A stretch of 53,310 nucleotides of DNA from Budvicia aquatica DSM 5075 = ATCC 35567. Its GTDB lineage: Bacteria; Pseudomonadota; Gammaproteobacteria; Enterobacterales; Enterobacteriaceae. The translations under genes and the position numbers were made by a program. Positions 8,358 through 17,303 of this stretch are shown in pieces (position 1 is the stretch's first letter; the number at the start of each line of letters is the position of its first letter). The stretch covers positions 1-53,310 of the forward strand of contig NZ_ATYS01000038.1 in assembly GCF_000427805.1 (NCBI RefSeq), written 5' to 3'. Under the pieces are notes generated by a model. That model searched no databases. It was not told the origin of the DNA and saw only the letters and a list, made by a program, of their open reading frames with translations.

Positions 8358-9563
8358 ATGAACTTACCTAAAATCAAACAGGTCAGAGCTTATTTTATGG
8401 GTGGAGCCACGGCGGAAAAAGGTTCCGGTGGTGCTGATTATCACGATCAGGGGTCATCTCACTGGATTGATGACCATATTGCTACACCAATGAGTAAATA
8501 TAAGCAGTATGAACAATCCCGTCAGTCGTTTGGTATTAACGTACTGGGCACGCTGATTGTTGAAGTTGAAGCTGAAAACGGTGTTAAAGGTTTTGCCGTA
8601 TCTACCGGCGGAGAAATGGGCTGTTTTATCGTTGAGAAACACCTTAACCGCTTCATCGAAGGCAAGTGCGTCTCTGATATTAAATTAATTCATGACCAGA
8701 TGATGAACGCCACGATGTATTACGCGGGTTCAGGTGGCTTAGTGATGAACACCATTTCATGCGTCGATTTAGCGCTATGGGATCTGTTCGGTAAAGTCGT
8801 CGACCTGCCGGTATACAAGCTGTTGGGTGGCGCGGTACGCGAAGAAATTCAGTTCTATGCCACCGGTGCTCGCCCGGACCTGGCTAAAGAATTTGGCTTT
8901 ATTGGCGGTAAAATGCCAACCCATTGGGGGCCGCATGACGGTGATGCCGGTATCCGTAAAGATGCCGCCATGGTTGCCGATATGCGTGAGAAGTGCGGTC
9001 CGGACTTCTGGCTGATGCTGGACTGTTGGATGAGTCAGGATGTGAACTACGCCACTAAGCTGGCTCATGCCTGTGCACCTTATAATCTGAAGTGGATTGA
9101 AGAGTGTTTACCGCCGCAAAACTACGAAGGCTATGCTGAACTTAAGCGTAATGCGCCGGTAGGCATGTTGGTCACTTCCGGTGAGCACCACGGCTCGCTG
9201 CAGTCGTTCCGTACTCTGTCTGAAACCGGTATCGATATTATGCAGCCGGATGTGGGCTGGTGTGGTGGCTTAACCACGCTGGTTGAAATTGCGGCAATCG
9301 CTAAATCTCGCGGTCAACTGGTGGTGCCTCATGGCTCTTCGGTTTATTCCCACCATGCGGTAATTACCTTTACCAACACGCCATTCAGCGAATTCTTAAT
9401 GACCAGCCCGGACTGCTCCACTATGCGGCCGCAGTTTGATCCAATTTTATTAGATGAGCCGGTACCGGTGAACGGACGTATGCATAAGTCTGTGTTAGAT
9501 AAACCGGGATTTGGCGTAGAGTTAAATCCGGAGTGCAAACTAACGCGCCCGTACACACACTAA
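8358..9563 (+). CDS. rhmD: L-rhamnonate dehydratase
   Basis: The 401-residue enolase-superfamily enzyme converts L-rhamnonate to 2-keto-3-deoxy-L-rhamnonate with Mg2+. It closely matches remembered E. coli RhmD/YfaW along its length, including [30 protein letters not shown] and the [12 protein letters not shown] segment. Metal ligands are Asp222 (LDCW), Glu248 (WIEEC) and Glu276 (SGEHHG). The general acid/base His325 is in VPHGSS. Each equals the E. coli position minus four, in line with a shorter N-terminus. A GAGG-type ribosome site precedes the ATG. The gene is third in the IclR-aldolase-rhmD-rhmT operon. Confidence 0.97.
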   Translation: MNLPKIKQVRAYFMGGATAEKGSGGADYHDQGSSHWIDDHIATPMSKYKQYEQSRQSFGINVLGTLIVEVEAENGVKGFAVSTGGEMGCFIVEKHLNRFIEGKCVSDIKLIHDQMMNATMYYAGSGGLVMNTISCVDLALWDLFGKVVDLPVYKLLGGAVREEIQFYATGARPDLAKEFGFIGGKMPTHWGPHDGDAGIRKDAAMVADMREKCGPDFWLMLDCWMSQDVNYATKLAHACAPYNLKWIEECLPPQNYEGYAELKRNAPVGMLVTSGEHHGSLQSFRTLSETGIDIMQPDVGWCGGLTTLVEIAAIAKSRGQLVVPHGSSVYSHHAVITFTNTPFSEFLMTSPDCSTMRPQFDPILLDEPVPVNGRMHKSVLDKPGFGVELNPECKLTRPYTH

Positions 9564-9600
9564 TTTCTAACGAGTAATCGTCATTCAATGAATGATTTAA

Positions 9601-9626
9601 GCCTGCTCCTCATCAGCGGAGCAGGC
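9601..9626. other. Hairpin in the rhmD-rhmT gap
   Basis: GCCTGCTCC pairs perfectly with GGAGCAGGC around an 8-base loop. The following sequence (AATATACC) has no T-run. It therefore looks like an mRNA-stabilising or processing hairpin, or a partial terminator that lowers rhmT expression, rather than a full stop. Confidence 0.6.
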
Positions 9627-9726
9627 AATATACCCTCTGTACTTGAGCTGTGGTACTAGCGCCGCAGAAACGTGAATAACGTTAGGTATATATCCTAATA
9701 ATAATTTAATAATCAAGGATCTAGTT

Positions 9727-10998
9727 ATGACTACGGTTCTCAACACGGCTGTAACTAAAACGCGCTGGCGCTTGGTTCCTTTTATGCTTGCGCTCTATAT
9801 ATTGGCCTTTTTAGATCGGGCAAATATCGGTTTTGCTAAACAGTCCTATCAATTAGATACCGGCTTAAGCAATGAAGCTTATGCACTCGGCGCGGGAATA
9901 TTTTTTATTGCTTATGCCTGCCTGGGCGCACCGGCTAACTTATTAATGAAGCACTTTGGTGCCAGAAAATGGATCGGTGTTACTACGCTTTGCTGGGGGG
10001 TTTTGTCTTCCGCAATGGCATTTTGTGATACTGAATGGAAATTCTTAGCGGTTCGTACCCTGTTAGGCGCTGCGGAAGCCGGTTTCTTTCCCGGTATGAT
10101 TTATCTGACGTCACAGTGGTTCCCTCAGCGGACCCGAGCCAGCGTGATGGGGCTGTTTTATATGGGAGCCCCGCTGGCGTTAACCTTAGGATCGCCGCTG
10201 TCCGGTGCGCTGTTAGAAATGCATGGATTCGGCGGGCATCCGGGTTGGTTCTGGATGTTTATGATCGAGGGAATGCTTGCGGTAGCTGCGGGTGTGTGGA
10301 CCTTCTTCTATCTTGATGACAATCTGGAAAATGCACGCTTCTTAACGGCTGAAGAGAAGAAAGTGTTGATTGACCAAATTGCCAGTGAGGAATCTAAAAA
10401 GCAAACCTCAAGGCTACTGGACGCAGTGAAGAATCCGCAGGTATGGCACTTGGCTATTATCTATATGCTGATTCAAATCAGCGTATACGGGCTGATTTTC
10501 TTCTTACCGACTCAGGTTGCGGCATTAATAGGCACTACGGTAGGTTTCAAAGCCTCTCTGGTGGCTGCAATTCCTTGGGTTGCTGCGATGTTCGGTACCT
10601 ATTATATTCCGCGCTATTCCGATAAAACCGGTAACCGCCGTAACGTCGCTGCGATTACGCTGTGTATTGCCGGTATTGGTATCGGCGTTTCCGCCTTCGC
10701 CTCACCGGTCATTGCGATTATTGCCCTATGCTTTGCTGCCGCGGGTTTTATCGCCGTACAGCCGGTTTACTGGACGATGCCAACCAGCATGTTATCAGGC
10801 GTTGCGTTAGCTGCGGGTATCGGTTTTGTCAATATGTTCGGGGCAATTGGCGGCTTTTTGGCTCCGATTATCCGAGTCAAAGCTGAAACGGCGATGGATA
10901 ACTCAATGGCCGGGCTATTGACGCTGGCCGGGCTAACCGTTATTGGCGCACTGGCTATTATGGCACTGAAGAAAGATAGCGTGGCTGCTACGCAGTAA
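9727..10998 (+). CDS. rhmT: MFS transporter, probable L-rhamnonate importer
   Basis: The 423-residue major facilitator protein has about 12 hydrophobic segments and the anion:cation symporter signature near the start (LAFLDRANIGFA). WFP..R and RY.DKTGNRR-type cytoplasmic loops follow. Length and position after rhmD match E. coli RhmT/YfaV, a proton-linked importer in the inner membrane. AAGGA precedes the ATG by about 8 bases. The 163-base gap after rhmD holds a hairpin, so it may be expressed at a different level. A strong two-way terminator follows. Confidence 0.9.
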   Translation: MTTVLNTAVTKTRWRLVPFMLALYILAFLDRANIGFAKQSYQLDTGLSNEAYALGAGIFFIAYACLGAPANLLMKHFGARKWIGVTTLCWGVLSSAMAFCDTEWKFLAVRTLLGAAEAGFFPGMIYLTSQWFPQRTRASVMGLFYMGAPLALTLGSPLSGALLEMHGFGGHPGWFWMFMIEGMLAVAAGVWTFFYLDDNLENARFLTAEEKKVLIDQIASEESKKQTSRLLDAVKNPQVWHLAIIYMLIQISVYGLIFFLPTQVAALIGTTVGFKASLVAAIPWVAAMFGTYYIPRYSDKTGNRRNVAAITLCIAGIGIGVSAFASPVIAIIALCFAAAGFIAVQPVYWTMPTSMLSGVALAAGIGFVNMFGAIGGFLAPIIRVKAETAMDNSMAGLLTLAGLTVIGALAIMALKKDSVAATQ

Positions 10999-11018
10999 TA
11001 GGTTATTTGACTGATTAA

Positions 11019-11079
11019 GGCCCTGTTCCCCAATGAATGTAGAGAGATATTGCATTCATCAGGCGGAACAGGGTCTTTC
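11019..11079. terminator. Two-way terminator between rhmT and ydhK
   Basis: GGCCCTGTTCC (11019-11029) pairs with GGAACAGGGTC (11065-11075). Inside it, ATGAATG pairs with CATTCAT, giving a long stem between two convergent genes. TTTCT follows on the plus strand. Confidence 0.75.
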
Positions 11080-11083
11080 TGCG

Positions 11084-13126
11084 TTATGGATTTGGAGCGG
11101 CTAATTCTGTCTCTGAGGGCTGTGGTTTATCCTGATAGGTTTGTTGCAACTGGGATAGCGAACAATATAACCGCCAGATAAGCCCGGCCAGGTCCTGGGC
11201 CGCTTTCTCCGGGTGGCGGGAAAGGGCGGTACTCATGCGTAATAGCTCATGAAGCGTAGCATCCAGGGATTTTTGCTGAACGCCTTTTTCAGTCATGATG
11301 CCTTTAAGACAGCGGATGCAGACTTCACGCACCACGGACAGAGGGTCCGATCTGGCCTGCCATTTACGCAGTTGCCAGACAATATGGCTACAGTTGAGTA
11401 AAACAACGCCCCAGCGTAGCAGCCATAGCCGTGATTGTTCATCTTTGCTTTGATTAAGCTGGCTAATGCGATGATAAATTCGTGACTCAAACTGGCTTTC
11501 GCTCTGTTGGGGCTTTTGGCTTAGCTGGTCGATAAAATCCCGGCGTAAGGCGCGAATAATACGTCGGCTTTTAATTTTATCTGAGCTCGGGCGTAATATC
11601 TGAAACGCTAGCCCTGCCAATATGACACCGGCCAGTTTGCCGAAGTCATCGTTAATATAGTCTTGAAAGTCATAGCTGGGCGGGTTGGTGACTGCAAGAA
11701 AAGATCCCATATAAACAATAAGCTGTCCCCATAATGCCGCATAAGCCGGATGCTGTAGCTTGAACATTTGCATGGTGAGCAATACCGGTAACAGAAACAG
11801 GCAGAATACCCAAAAGTCATCGATCTGTATCATCAGGCCAAATTTAGCGATATAGCAGACGACAGACAGCAGAGCCAGTGATTTCATCAGCGTGGTAATA
11901 CTGTTAATTGGTGACGGTATCGCTGAATAGAGTACGCAACTGATCGCCGCCAGCGTCAGGGCTGATGCACCGGCATCCCACTGGGTATTAATCCAAAAGG
12001 CACAGCCAACCACAATGCATAAAAAGGTGCGCAGAGCGTTATAAGCGGCTTCCGTTGAGTCGGTATGTTGAGCAATACTGCTCACTTTAGGCGGTTGCAG
12101 TTGGCTGGTTGGATTAATCTCATCTAACTTGGCCAACCAGCGGCTGGACTGAAGATATTGCCAACAGAAGTAACGCAGATGAAGCCAGAACGTTTTATGG
12201 CGGAAATCGCTGCCGTTTTCGGGATAAATATCTTTTAATATTTTGGCCAGCCGATATTTATTGGTATCCGGCTGTTTTAGCTCGTCTAATAGTTGCTGTA
12301 AAACGCCAGGCAAATTGGCCGGTTGATCCGGCCAGTTAAGCATGATGCGGCGAATGCTGGAGATCACGCTGGTTAAGCGTAACTGCTGGTGTAACATAAA
12401 ATTAAGCACATTATTACGACGGCGCAGGCGGTAGTGGCTCCAGACTGCCTGAATGCGTAATACGTTCATGGTCAGAATTTGGCTGATAACGCCCTCATGC
12501 GAGGTTCGCATTTGCGGGGTAATGTCCGGTTGCCATAGCATCGCTGCGTGATCCAGCAGGCGTAAATGCATTTTACGCAGTGAATCAAGCAGGGTTGAAC
12601 CGTCTGAGGTGCTGGGCAGAATCATCATCATCAATGCGCCGCAAACAATCCCTGTGACCACTTCACACACCCTCGCCTGAGTAATATCGAATACCTGCAT
12701 AGAGTCTGTGGCATCGGTCAGAGAGAAGGTAATGATGGCTGCGGTATAACCGGCCAGTGCAAAAGCATATGAAACATTATTCTGATAGTGATTAGAAATA
12801 TAGGTACACAGCGCCAGCCAACCGGCAATAAAGAAGGTGAATAGCCAGGGGTCATTCAGGCACATTCCGGCAATCAGCATTGAGGCCAGCGCCCCGAGCA
12901 GGCTACCGAAAATCCGGCCGATGCTTTTACTGATGACCCCGCCAATAGTCGGAAAACTTACTACTGCCGCAGAGGTCATTGCCCAGTATGGTTCGTCGAG
13001 ATCGAGTAAAAAAGCCACGCCCAGGGCCAGACACATAGCAATAGAATTGCGTAATGCATATCGCCACTGGGCTTTGGTTGCTTTACCCCATGGCGTGTTT
13101 TTCCATTCAAGCCAGGAAAGATTCAC
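11084..13126 (-). CDS. ydhK: FUSC-family efflux protein YdhK
   Basis: The 680-residue inner-membrane protein has two membrane bundles separated by soluble domains. The first is at about 25-170 (EPYWAMTSAAVVSFPTIGGVISKS..GRI.GSLLGA), the second at about 365-520 (QWDAGASALTLAAISCVLYSA). This is the architecture of the AaeB/FUSC aromatic-acid exporters. The sequence follows remembered E. coli YdhK (670 aa) closely, including SRRIIRALRRDFIDQL and WGVVLLNCSHIVWQLR. The start is GTG with AAAGG 8-9 bases before it. It is the last gene of the ydhI-ydhJ-ydhK operon, and substrates are not established. Confidence 0.92.
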   Translation of the reverse strand: MNLSWLEWKNTPWGKATKAQWRYALRNSIAMCLALGVAFLLDLDEPYWAMTSAAVVSFPTIGGVISKSIGRIFGSLLGALASMLIAGMCLNDPWLFTFFIAGWLALCTYISNHYQNNVSYAFALAGYTAAIITFSLTDATDSMQVFDITQARVCEVVTGIVCGALMMMILPSTSDGSTLLDSLRKMHLRLLDHAAMLWQPDITPQMRTSHEGVISQILTMNVLRIQAVWSHYRLRRRNNVLNFMLHQQLRLTSVISSIRRIMLNWPDQPANLPGVLQQLLDELKQPDTNKYRLAKILKDIYPENGSDFRHKTFWLHLRYFCWQYLQSSRWLAKLDEINPTSQLQPPKVSSIAQHTDSTEAAYNALRTFLCIVVGCAFWINTQWDAGASALTLAAISCVLYSAIPSPINSITTLMKSLALLSVVCYIAKFGLMIQIDDFWVFCLFLLPVLLTMQMFKLQHPAYAALWGQLIVYMGSFLAVTNPPSYDFQDYINDDFGKLAGVILAGLAFQILRPSSDKIKSRRIIRALRRDFIDQLSQKPQQSESQFESRIYHRISQLNQSKDEQSRLWLLRWGVVLLNCSHIVWQLRKWQARSDPLSVVREVCIRCLKGIMTEKGVQQKSLDATLHELLRMSTALSRHPEKAAQDLAGLIWRLYCSLSQLQQTYQDKPQPSETELAAPNP

Positions 13127-13150
13127 GCGGCATGCCTTTAGTTTGAATGA

Positions 13151-14008
13151 CTATGGATGAATGGATACGGAACAGGTTGTTCCCGCTACCAGCAGAACAT
13201 CGTCAGAGACATGGGTCAGATTAATTCTAACCGGTACCCGTTGGGCTAAACGTACCCATGGAACGTTGGGTTTAACATTCATCAGCATATCTTCATTACC
13301 CTCGACGCTTTGGTCGTAAATGGCCCGGCCGATACTTTCTACTTCACCCTCAAGTCGGGTACTGCCGTTGTATAAGGTAATATCGGCTTTGTTACCCTGT
13401 TTAATATTATTAAGTTTGGTCTCTTCAAAATAGCCCATCACATAAAAGGAATGGATATCAACCAGAGCAACCAATGGCTGGCCGGCAGTGGCATAGCTTC
13501 CTTCGCGGGTTTGTAAGTTAGTGATGTAACCGTCCGTCGGGGCAGTAATTTTAGTATGGGCTAAATTCCATTTGGTTTGCTCAAGTGCCGCCTGCGCGGC
13601 TTTATAGTTAGCCTGCATTGATTTAACCGTCAGATTCGCTTCGTCTAAATCTTCTTTGGAAATAACATTTGCCGGTAACCGTTGGCGGCGAGAGGCTTCA
13701 TGGTTGGCTTTATCTAAATCGGATTCGGCTTTGGCCAGAGCACCCAGCGCTTTGTCGATTTCGATTTGGTAGGCGGTCTCATCAAGGGTAAATAGCAAGT
13801 CGCCTTTTTTGACCATCTGGTTATCTTTGATATTTACCGACATAAGCTTACCGGAGACTTCCGGTGTGATGTTCACCAGTTCTGCGCGTACTTTTCCGTC
13901 ACGGGTCCAGGGGGATTGCATATAGTAGTTCCACAGCCACCAACCCGCACTTACGGCAATGGCGAATACAATTACCGTAGAAAAGTATTTTAGTGTGTTT
14001 AGCTTCAT
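13151..14008 (-). CDS. ydhJ: HlyD-family periplasmic adaptor YdhJ
   Basis: The 285-residue membrane-fusion protein is exactly the E. coli YdhJ length. An N-terminal anchor (about 8-28) is followed by a biotinyl-lipoyl-like half (VNITPEVSGKLMSVNIKDNQMVKKGDLLFTLD) and a helical hairpin rich in Ala, Lys and Glu (about 80-145). The second lipoyl half is ITAPTDGYITNLQTREGSYATAGQPLVALVD, with a beta-barrel to the end. It should link YdhK to an outer-membrane channel. It starts 4 bases after ydhI and ends 24 bases before ydhK, so the three genes are one transcript. Confidence 0.93.
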   Translation of the reverse strand: MKLNTLKYFSTVIVFAIAVSAGWWLWNYYMQSPWTRDGKVRAELVNITPEVSGKLMSVNIKDNQMVKKGDLLFTLDETAYQIEIDKALGALAKAESDLDKANHEASRRQRLPANVISKEDLDEANLTVKSMQANYKAAQAALEQTKWNLAHTKITAPTDGYITNLQTREGSYATAGQPLVALVDIHSFYVMGYFEETKLNNIKQGNKADITLYNGSTRLEGEVESIGRAIYDQSVEGNEDMLMNVKPNVPWVRLAQRVPVRINLTHVSDDVLLVAGTTCSVSIHP

Positions 14009-14012
14009 AAGA

Positions 14013-14216
14013 TTACCAACGAGTTAATATCCACATCGAGCCGCTAACGGAGATAATAAAAATAGACAGGTCCATCAGCGTAGGGTGCCAGACATCACCT
14101 GAATAGAGCCAGTCACGCACTACGCGATGTATCAATAGCCATATTATAAAGCCAAGCATCAGGGCCTTAAATACCGGAGGAAAGTAAAGGGATGCTCCGA
14201 AAACCAAATCTGGCAT
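14013..14216 (-). CDS. ydhI: DUF1656 small membrane protein YdhI
   Basis: The 67-residue protein has two hydrophobic segments and the family pattern DLVFGASLYFPPVFKA, then IHRVVRDWLYSGDVWHPTLMDLS. It matches remembered E. coli YdhI (78 aa). Genes of this family regularly precede an adaptor and a FUSC protein (AaeX-AaeA-AaeB pattern). I chose the ATG at 14216 because AAAGG lies 8 bases upstream on the minus strand. A longer reading frame to 14279 has no such site. Confidence 0.85.
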   Translation of the reverse strand: MPDLVFGASLYFPPVFKALMLGFIIWLLIHRVVRDWLYSGDVWHPTLMDLSIFIISVSGSMWILTRW

Positions 14217-14370
14217 AGCAATACCTTTGTTTGAAAATATGTCCACGTTAATCACGCCTATCTTGTGCGGCGACGGCAATACTTGGTTCCAATGTTACAC
14301 CTCTATGCTATCACGAGCTTGAAAAAACGATGTGGGTCAATAGGGGAGATGCTTTAGTTTATACTCTTCA

Positions 14371-14470
14371 TACTTCAAGCTGCACCTTTATTGACGATGT
14401 TTGCTCAGTCGAATGACTTACCGGAGTCGTCTCGACAAGGTCGCTGCATGCTATCGCGACGTTACTTGAA
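14371..14470. repeat. Remnant of a dispersed enterobacterial intergenic repeat
   Basis: The segment begins TACTTCAAGCTGCA and ends with ACTTGAA, complementary ends like those of the repeat whose edge reads ATACCCGTCATACTTCAAG in Yersinia and Serratia genomes (from memory). A second fragment of the same family, in the other orientation, is at 29622-29660. The interior is diverged. Confidence 0.4.
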
Positions 14471-14630
14471 TTATTTTTTGGGATGGTTCTATCGGGGGAA
14501 TCATTCACCATATAGGAAAGGTGCTAAATCAATCTTAGTATCATTTCGGGCTTATCATCAAATTTGGATGAAATATCTTTTAAGTTAATGATATTAAGTT
14601 GTTTTTTGAGTTTGCTCAAATGAGTATTTG

Positions 14631-14648
14631 TTTCGCTTTTTGGATAGT
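14631..14648 (+). promoter_or_regulatory. Diverged copy of the 18-bp AraC-locus repeat
   Basis: TTTCGCTTTTTGGATAGT matches the 15316 copy at 15 of 18 positions. AGAATA lies 17 bases after the TTGGAT core, so it could also be read as a -35/-10 pair. Confidence 0.35.
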
Positions 14649-15315
14649 GATTGAAGCACTTAAGAATAACTTCGATGCTTGATTTTATACATCACTATTA
14701 TAATCATTGTCATTGAAATTAAACAGACATCTCATTGGATACAGTGGTGTTTAAGGGCGAACACGCACATAAAATAACTATGATTATTATATTTAATGGA
14801 CTATTAACTTATTGTAACTATCTCGTTTGTATGTTGTTTTCTGATGAAGTATTTTAATTTATTATTATTAATCTACAGTTTTATTTTATGCCGATATTTT
14901 ATACTCCTACGTATTAATTAAATTTATTTTATGAACAAAGTGGTGTATTAATTTGATTTATAGGGTTATTTTTCACTTTTTTAATTTAGGTGGTGATGGG
15001 GGAATAGGGAGGGGATTTAGTTGCTATTACTTTATTACTCATTTGGTTTGCCGCGGGAGTTTTATTAAGTTCATATTTTACCTCTTCATAAAATGAATTC
15101 GGAATTTTATTATTAATGGTCGTGTATTGATTTATTAGAATGAATTTCCAGTTGTAATAATATTTATTATTTTAAATACACTTGTTTGCATTCGTGTTAA
15201 TAAATGAATAGCTCAGCTTTTAGTTTTCAATGTTAAGTTGAAGAAGATGGTTTTTTTGTATGGCAAGAAGAACTTAACCGGCATTTTTTGAGTTTTTATT
15301 AATTTATGGCCATTT

Positions 15316-15333
15316 TTTCGTTTTTTGGATAAC
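15316..15333 (+). promoter_or_regulatory. 18-bp repeat upstream of the AraC gene, copy 2
   Basis: TTTCGTTTTTTGGATAAC is identical to the copy at 17026-17043 and is inverted at 15688-15705. It lies about 395 bases before the AraC-type start. The copies cluster around this regulator and one other gene, so a binding site for the regulator is the favoured reading; a repeated promoter element is the alternative. Confidence 0.55.
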
Positions 15334-15410
15334 GGCTTTTTTCAAACTAGTCTAAGTTGTATCTCAACAATACCGGCGGGCCTTATTTTTATTAATTAAT
15401 ACCGGCGTAA

Positions 15411-15430
15411 ACGTTGATAACTATCAACGT
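15411..15430. promoter_or_regulatory. 20-bp palindrome upstream of the AraC gene
   Basis: ACGTTGATAACTATCAACGT has perfect 9-bp arms around two bases. It lies between the two repeat copies that flank the AraC promoter region. The symmetry suits a dimeric regulator other than AraC, whose sites are usually direct repeats. Confidence 0.45.
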
Positions 15431-15687
15431 AAGTAAGACTAAATAACGGAACTCATTGCAGGCGCTACGTTTTTGCATATGAGAGCAAACTATTGCTATC
15501 AGGGTAATCTCTTTTTTAGAGATTAAATTTATTTTTTTATATTCACACATTCAGGCCTCACTGACTAATTGTTATCAGGTTGTTGCTGAAGGATAAAATA
15601 TAAAAATGAGATATATAGGCATTGGCGTTATCCGCCAACATTAACGCTGGAACTTAGGCTTTTTATTTAGCCTGGGTGACGTATCTA

Positions 15688-15705
15688 ATTATCCAAAAAA
15701 CGAAA
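15688..15705 (-). promoter_or_regulatory. 18-bp repeat in inverted orientation, next to the AraC start
   Basis: On the minus strand this reads TTTCGTTTTTTGGATAAT, 17 of 18 identical to the 15316 copy. It ends 22 bases before the AraC-type ATG, where binding would block its own translation start or promoter clearance. Confidence 0.5.
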
Positions 15706-15727
15706 TTATTAGTGAAAAGAGTATGCC

Positions 15728-16726
15728 ATGCCATCTTCATCAATTTATCAATGTAATGTTTATCTTGGTCTTGACGTCGTTAAAGCATCTGATGTCATCT
15801 ATGGTGGATATTTTGAGCACAGGTTACTTTCTTCTGCTCAACTAAGTTTATATCACCAGAGAATGATGTTGGGCGACTGTCGGCTTGAAACAGGAAACTA
15901 TAGCTTCCCCGTGATTGCCCGGGGGTGTATGCCATCAGATTGCGTATGTCTTAGCTTAATGGCCTATGGAAGTGAGGTCACTCGCTATAATATGGCCAGC
16001 GTTTCGGGTAATGAATTGTTGATTTATCCGGAAGGGGCGGAATTGCTATATCACTCCGATGGTCCCGCCCGCTGGATTAATTACGCGATTCCCAGAGAAA
16101 TGCTACAGCAGGCTATTATTAACTATTCCGGAAAATCTATCGCTATTTCCCAAGACAGGATCACCTCTTTACAGCTGGATGAAGGTGAAGTAGAGAAGCT
16201 GATTAAGCTAACGGATGAAATATTTACTATCGGGCAAACGCACAAGCAGTCAGGCGTTTCTTCGCGTGGTTTTACTCAATTATCTGACACTTTATTAAAT
16301 AGTTACGTTGCCGCTATATGCGATGCTCATGGCGTTGGAAATCTTCAGGCTAAAAAAAGCTTAATATCTCAGCGGCATAATAACTTGATTCTCGACAGTG
16401 AGTATTTTGTGATGTCTCATGATGACATGAATACCAGCTTGATTAACATTGCTCAACGTACGGGTTATAGCCTTAGGGCTCTGGAACTTATTTTTAGAAA
16501 CTCTGTGGGCATGCCCCCGGGGAAGTGGTTTCTGAATATGAGATTGAACGGTGCGTTACGCGATCTATTAATGGCTACGGCCAACTGTTCAGTATCCAGC
16601 ATTGCTACGCGCTGGGGTTTTCAACACCTTTCACGATTTTCTGAACAATATCGTAAGACATTCGGCGAGTATCCCAGCCACACTTTGGTGAGAAATCGTC
16701 GGGCATTTTTAGATACGGTATCCTGA
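15728..16726 (+). CDS. AraC-family transcriptional regulator
   Basis: The 332-residue protein has a C-terminal AraC/XylS DNA-binding region at about 225-325 with two helix-turn-helix units. The first is SLINIAQRTGYSLRALELIFRNS and the second CSVSSIATRWGFQHLSRFSEQYRKTFGEYPS, ending in the usual FGEYPS block. The N-terminal 200 residues resemble the effector or dimerisation half of EutR-like members without a clear ligand motif. It is AT-rich and set in a long gene-poor region. Two copies of an 18-bp repeat lie upstream, and another precedes the small zinc-finger gene downstream, suggesting self-control and control of that gene. The pathway it controls is not evident. Confidence 0.85.
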   Translation: MPSSSIYQCNVYLGLDVVKASDVIYGGYFEHRLLSSAQLSLYHQRMMLGDCRLETGNYSFPVIARGCMPSDCVCLSLMAYGSEVTRYNMASVSGNELLIYPEGAELLYHSDGPARWINYAIPREMLQQAIINYSGKSIAISQDRITSLQLDEGEVEKLIKLTDEIFTIGQTHKQSGVSSRGFTQLSDTLLNSYVAAICDAHGVGNLQAKKSLISQRHNNLILDSEYFVMSHDDMNTSLINIAQRTGYSLRALELIFRNSVGMPPGKWFLNMRLNGALRDLLMATANCSVSSIATRWGFQHLSRFSEQYRKTFGEYPSHTLVRNRRAFLDTVS

Positions 16727-17117
16727 GCGGTATCGATAGGAATACTATTCATTTTATTCGATTGTAGTAGGCGTGTGTTCTTAAGCTACAGTTTGATTTC
16801 TTAGTATTAACTTAAATGATTACTCATTAAGCCTAAATCGATGAGTAATTATTTAATAGTCCTGATAGCCATATGATCTGATTAATTAAAATGACCTGTA
16901 GTAGGTTTTTTGTGAGGTTTTTTAGCTAGTTCCATTTTTATTTACTTTTAATTAACGCTATTTTAAATTTCATAAAATTTTTTATTATTATTTACCAATG
17001 TGTTTTTTATGGTTTTACTCTACTTTTTCGTTTTTTGGATAACACCCTATTTGGAAACAAGATAGATTTAATCCCGACGTTTAATTTAATCCAATGAATA
17101 AAGTTAAGGGGTTTTGT
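16727..17117. other. Intergenic region between the AraC and mini-InsA genes
   Basis: The region is AT-rich with no gene. Its notable element is the identical 18-bp repeat at 17026-17043, listed separately. No clear terminator for the AraC gene was found. Confidence 0.45.
17026..17043 (+). promoter_or_regulatory. 18-bp repeat upstream of the zinc-finger gene
   Basis: TTTCGTTTTTTGGATAAC is identical to 15316-15333. It lies 75 bases before the chosen start of the mini InsA-like gene. AAGATA follows the TTGGAT core by 18 bases, so a promoter role is also possible. Confidence 0.55.
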
Positions 17118-17300
17118 ATGATATTCAAAAAAAGGACTCCATGTCGTTATTGTCAGGATTCGCAGTCTGTCAGAAAGCATGGGAAAGGTAGGGCTGGTTA
17201 CCAACGTTTTTATTGTGTTAGTTGTTGTAAAACTTTCCAAATAAAATATGTTTACTCAGCCTATTATAAAGACGATGAGCCATCAGCGGTAGTATCTTAA
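17118..17300 (+). CDS. Mini InsA-like zinc-finger protein (IS1-type N-terminal domain only)
   Basis: The 60-residue product carries the zinc-binding half of IS1 InsA. CRYC at about 9-12 and CVSC at about 33-36 supply four cysteines, joined by VRKHGKGRAGYQRFYC and followed by KTFQIKYVYSAYY. The same block occurs in the full-length homologue at 25136-25411. Here the frame ends before the helix-turn-helix, and no insB follows. AAGGGG is 6 bases before the ATG at 17118; an in-frame ATG at 17094 lacks such a site. The clean start signal and the shared 18-bp repeat upstream argue for a retained regulatory gene. A decaying IS1-type relic is the alternative. Confidence 0.6.
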   Translation: MIFKKRTPCRYCQDSQSVRKHGKGRAGYQRFYCVSCCKTFQIKYVYSAYYKDDEPSAVVS

Positions 17301-17303
17301 TTA

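Larger units (their letters stand above)
14217..15727. other. About 1.5 kb of AT-rich intergenic DNA between ydhI and the AraC gene
   Basis: No supported gene is seen. It contains the decayed dispersed repeat at 14371-14470 and copies of the 18-bp element at 14631-14648, 15316-15333 and 15688-15705. It also holds the perfect palindrome at 15411-15430. A 65-codon ORF at 14391-14588 lies inside the repeat and has no ribosome site. Confidence 0.5.

Noticed and set aside
9601-9626. Operon-ending terminator after rhmD
   Set aside because: The stem is perfect but no T-run follows, and rhmT belongs functionally to the same operon.
14391-14588. 65-codon ORF in the ydhI-AraC gap
   Set aside because: It lies in a decayed dispersed repeat, has no ribosome site and has no recognisable protein features.
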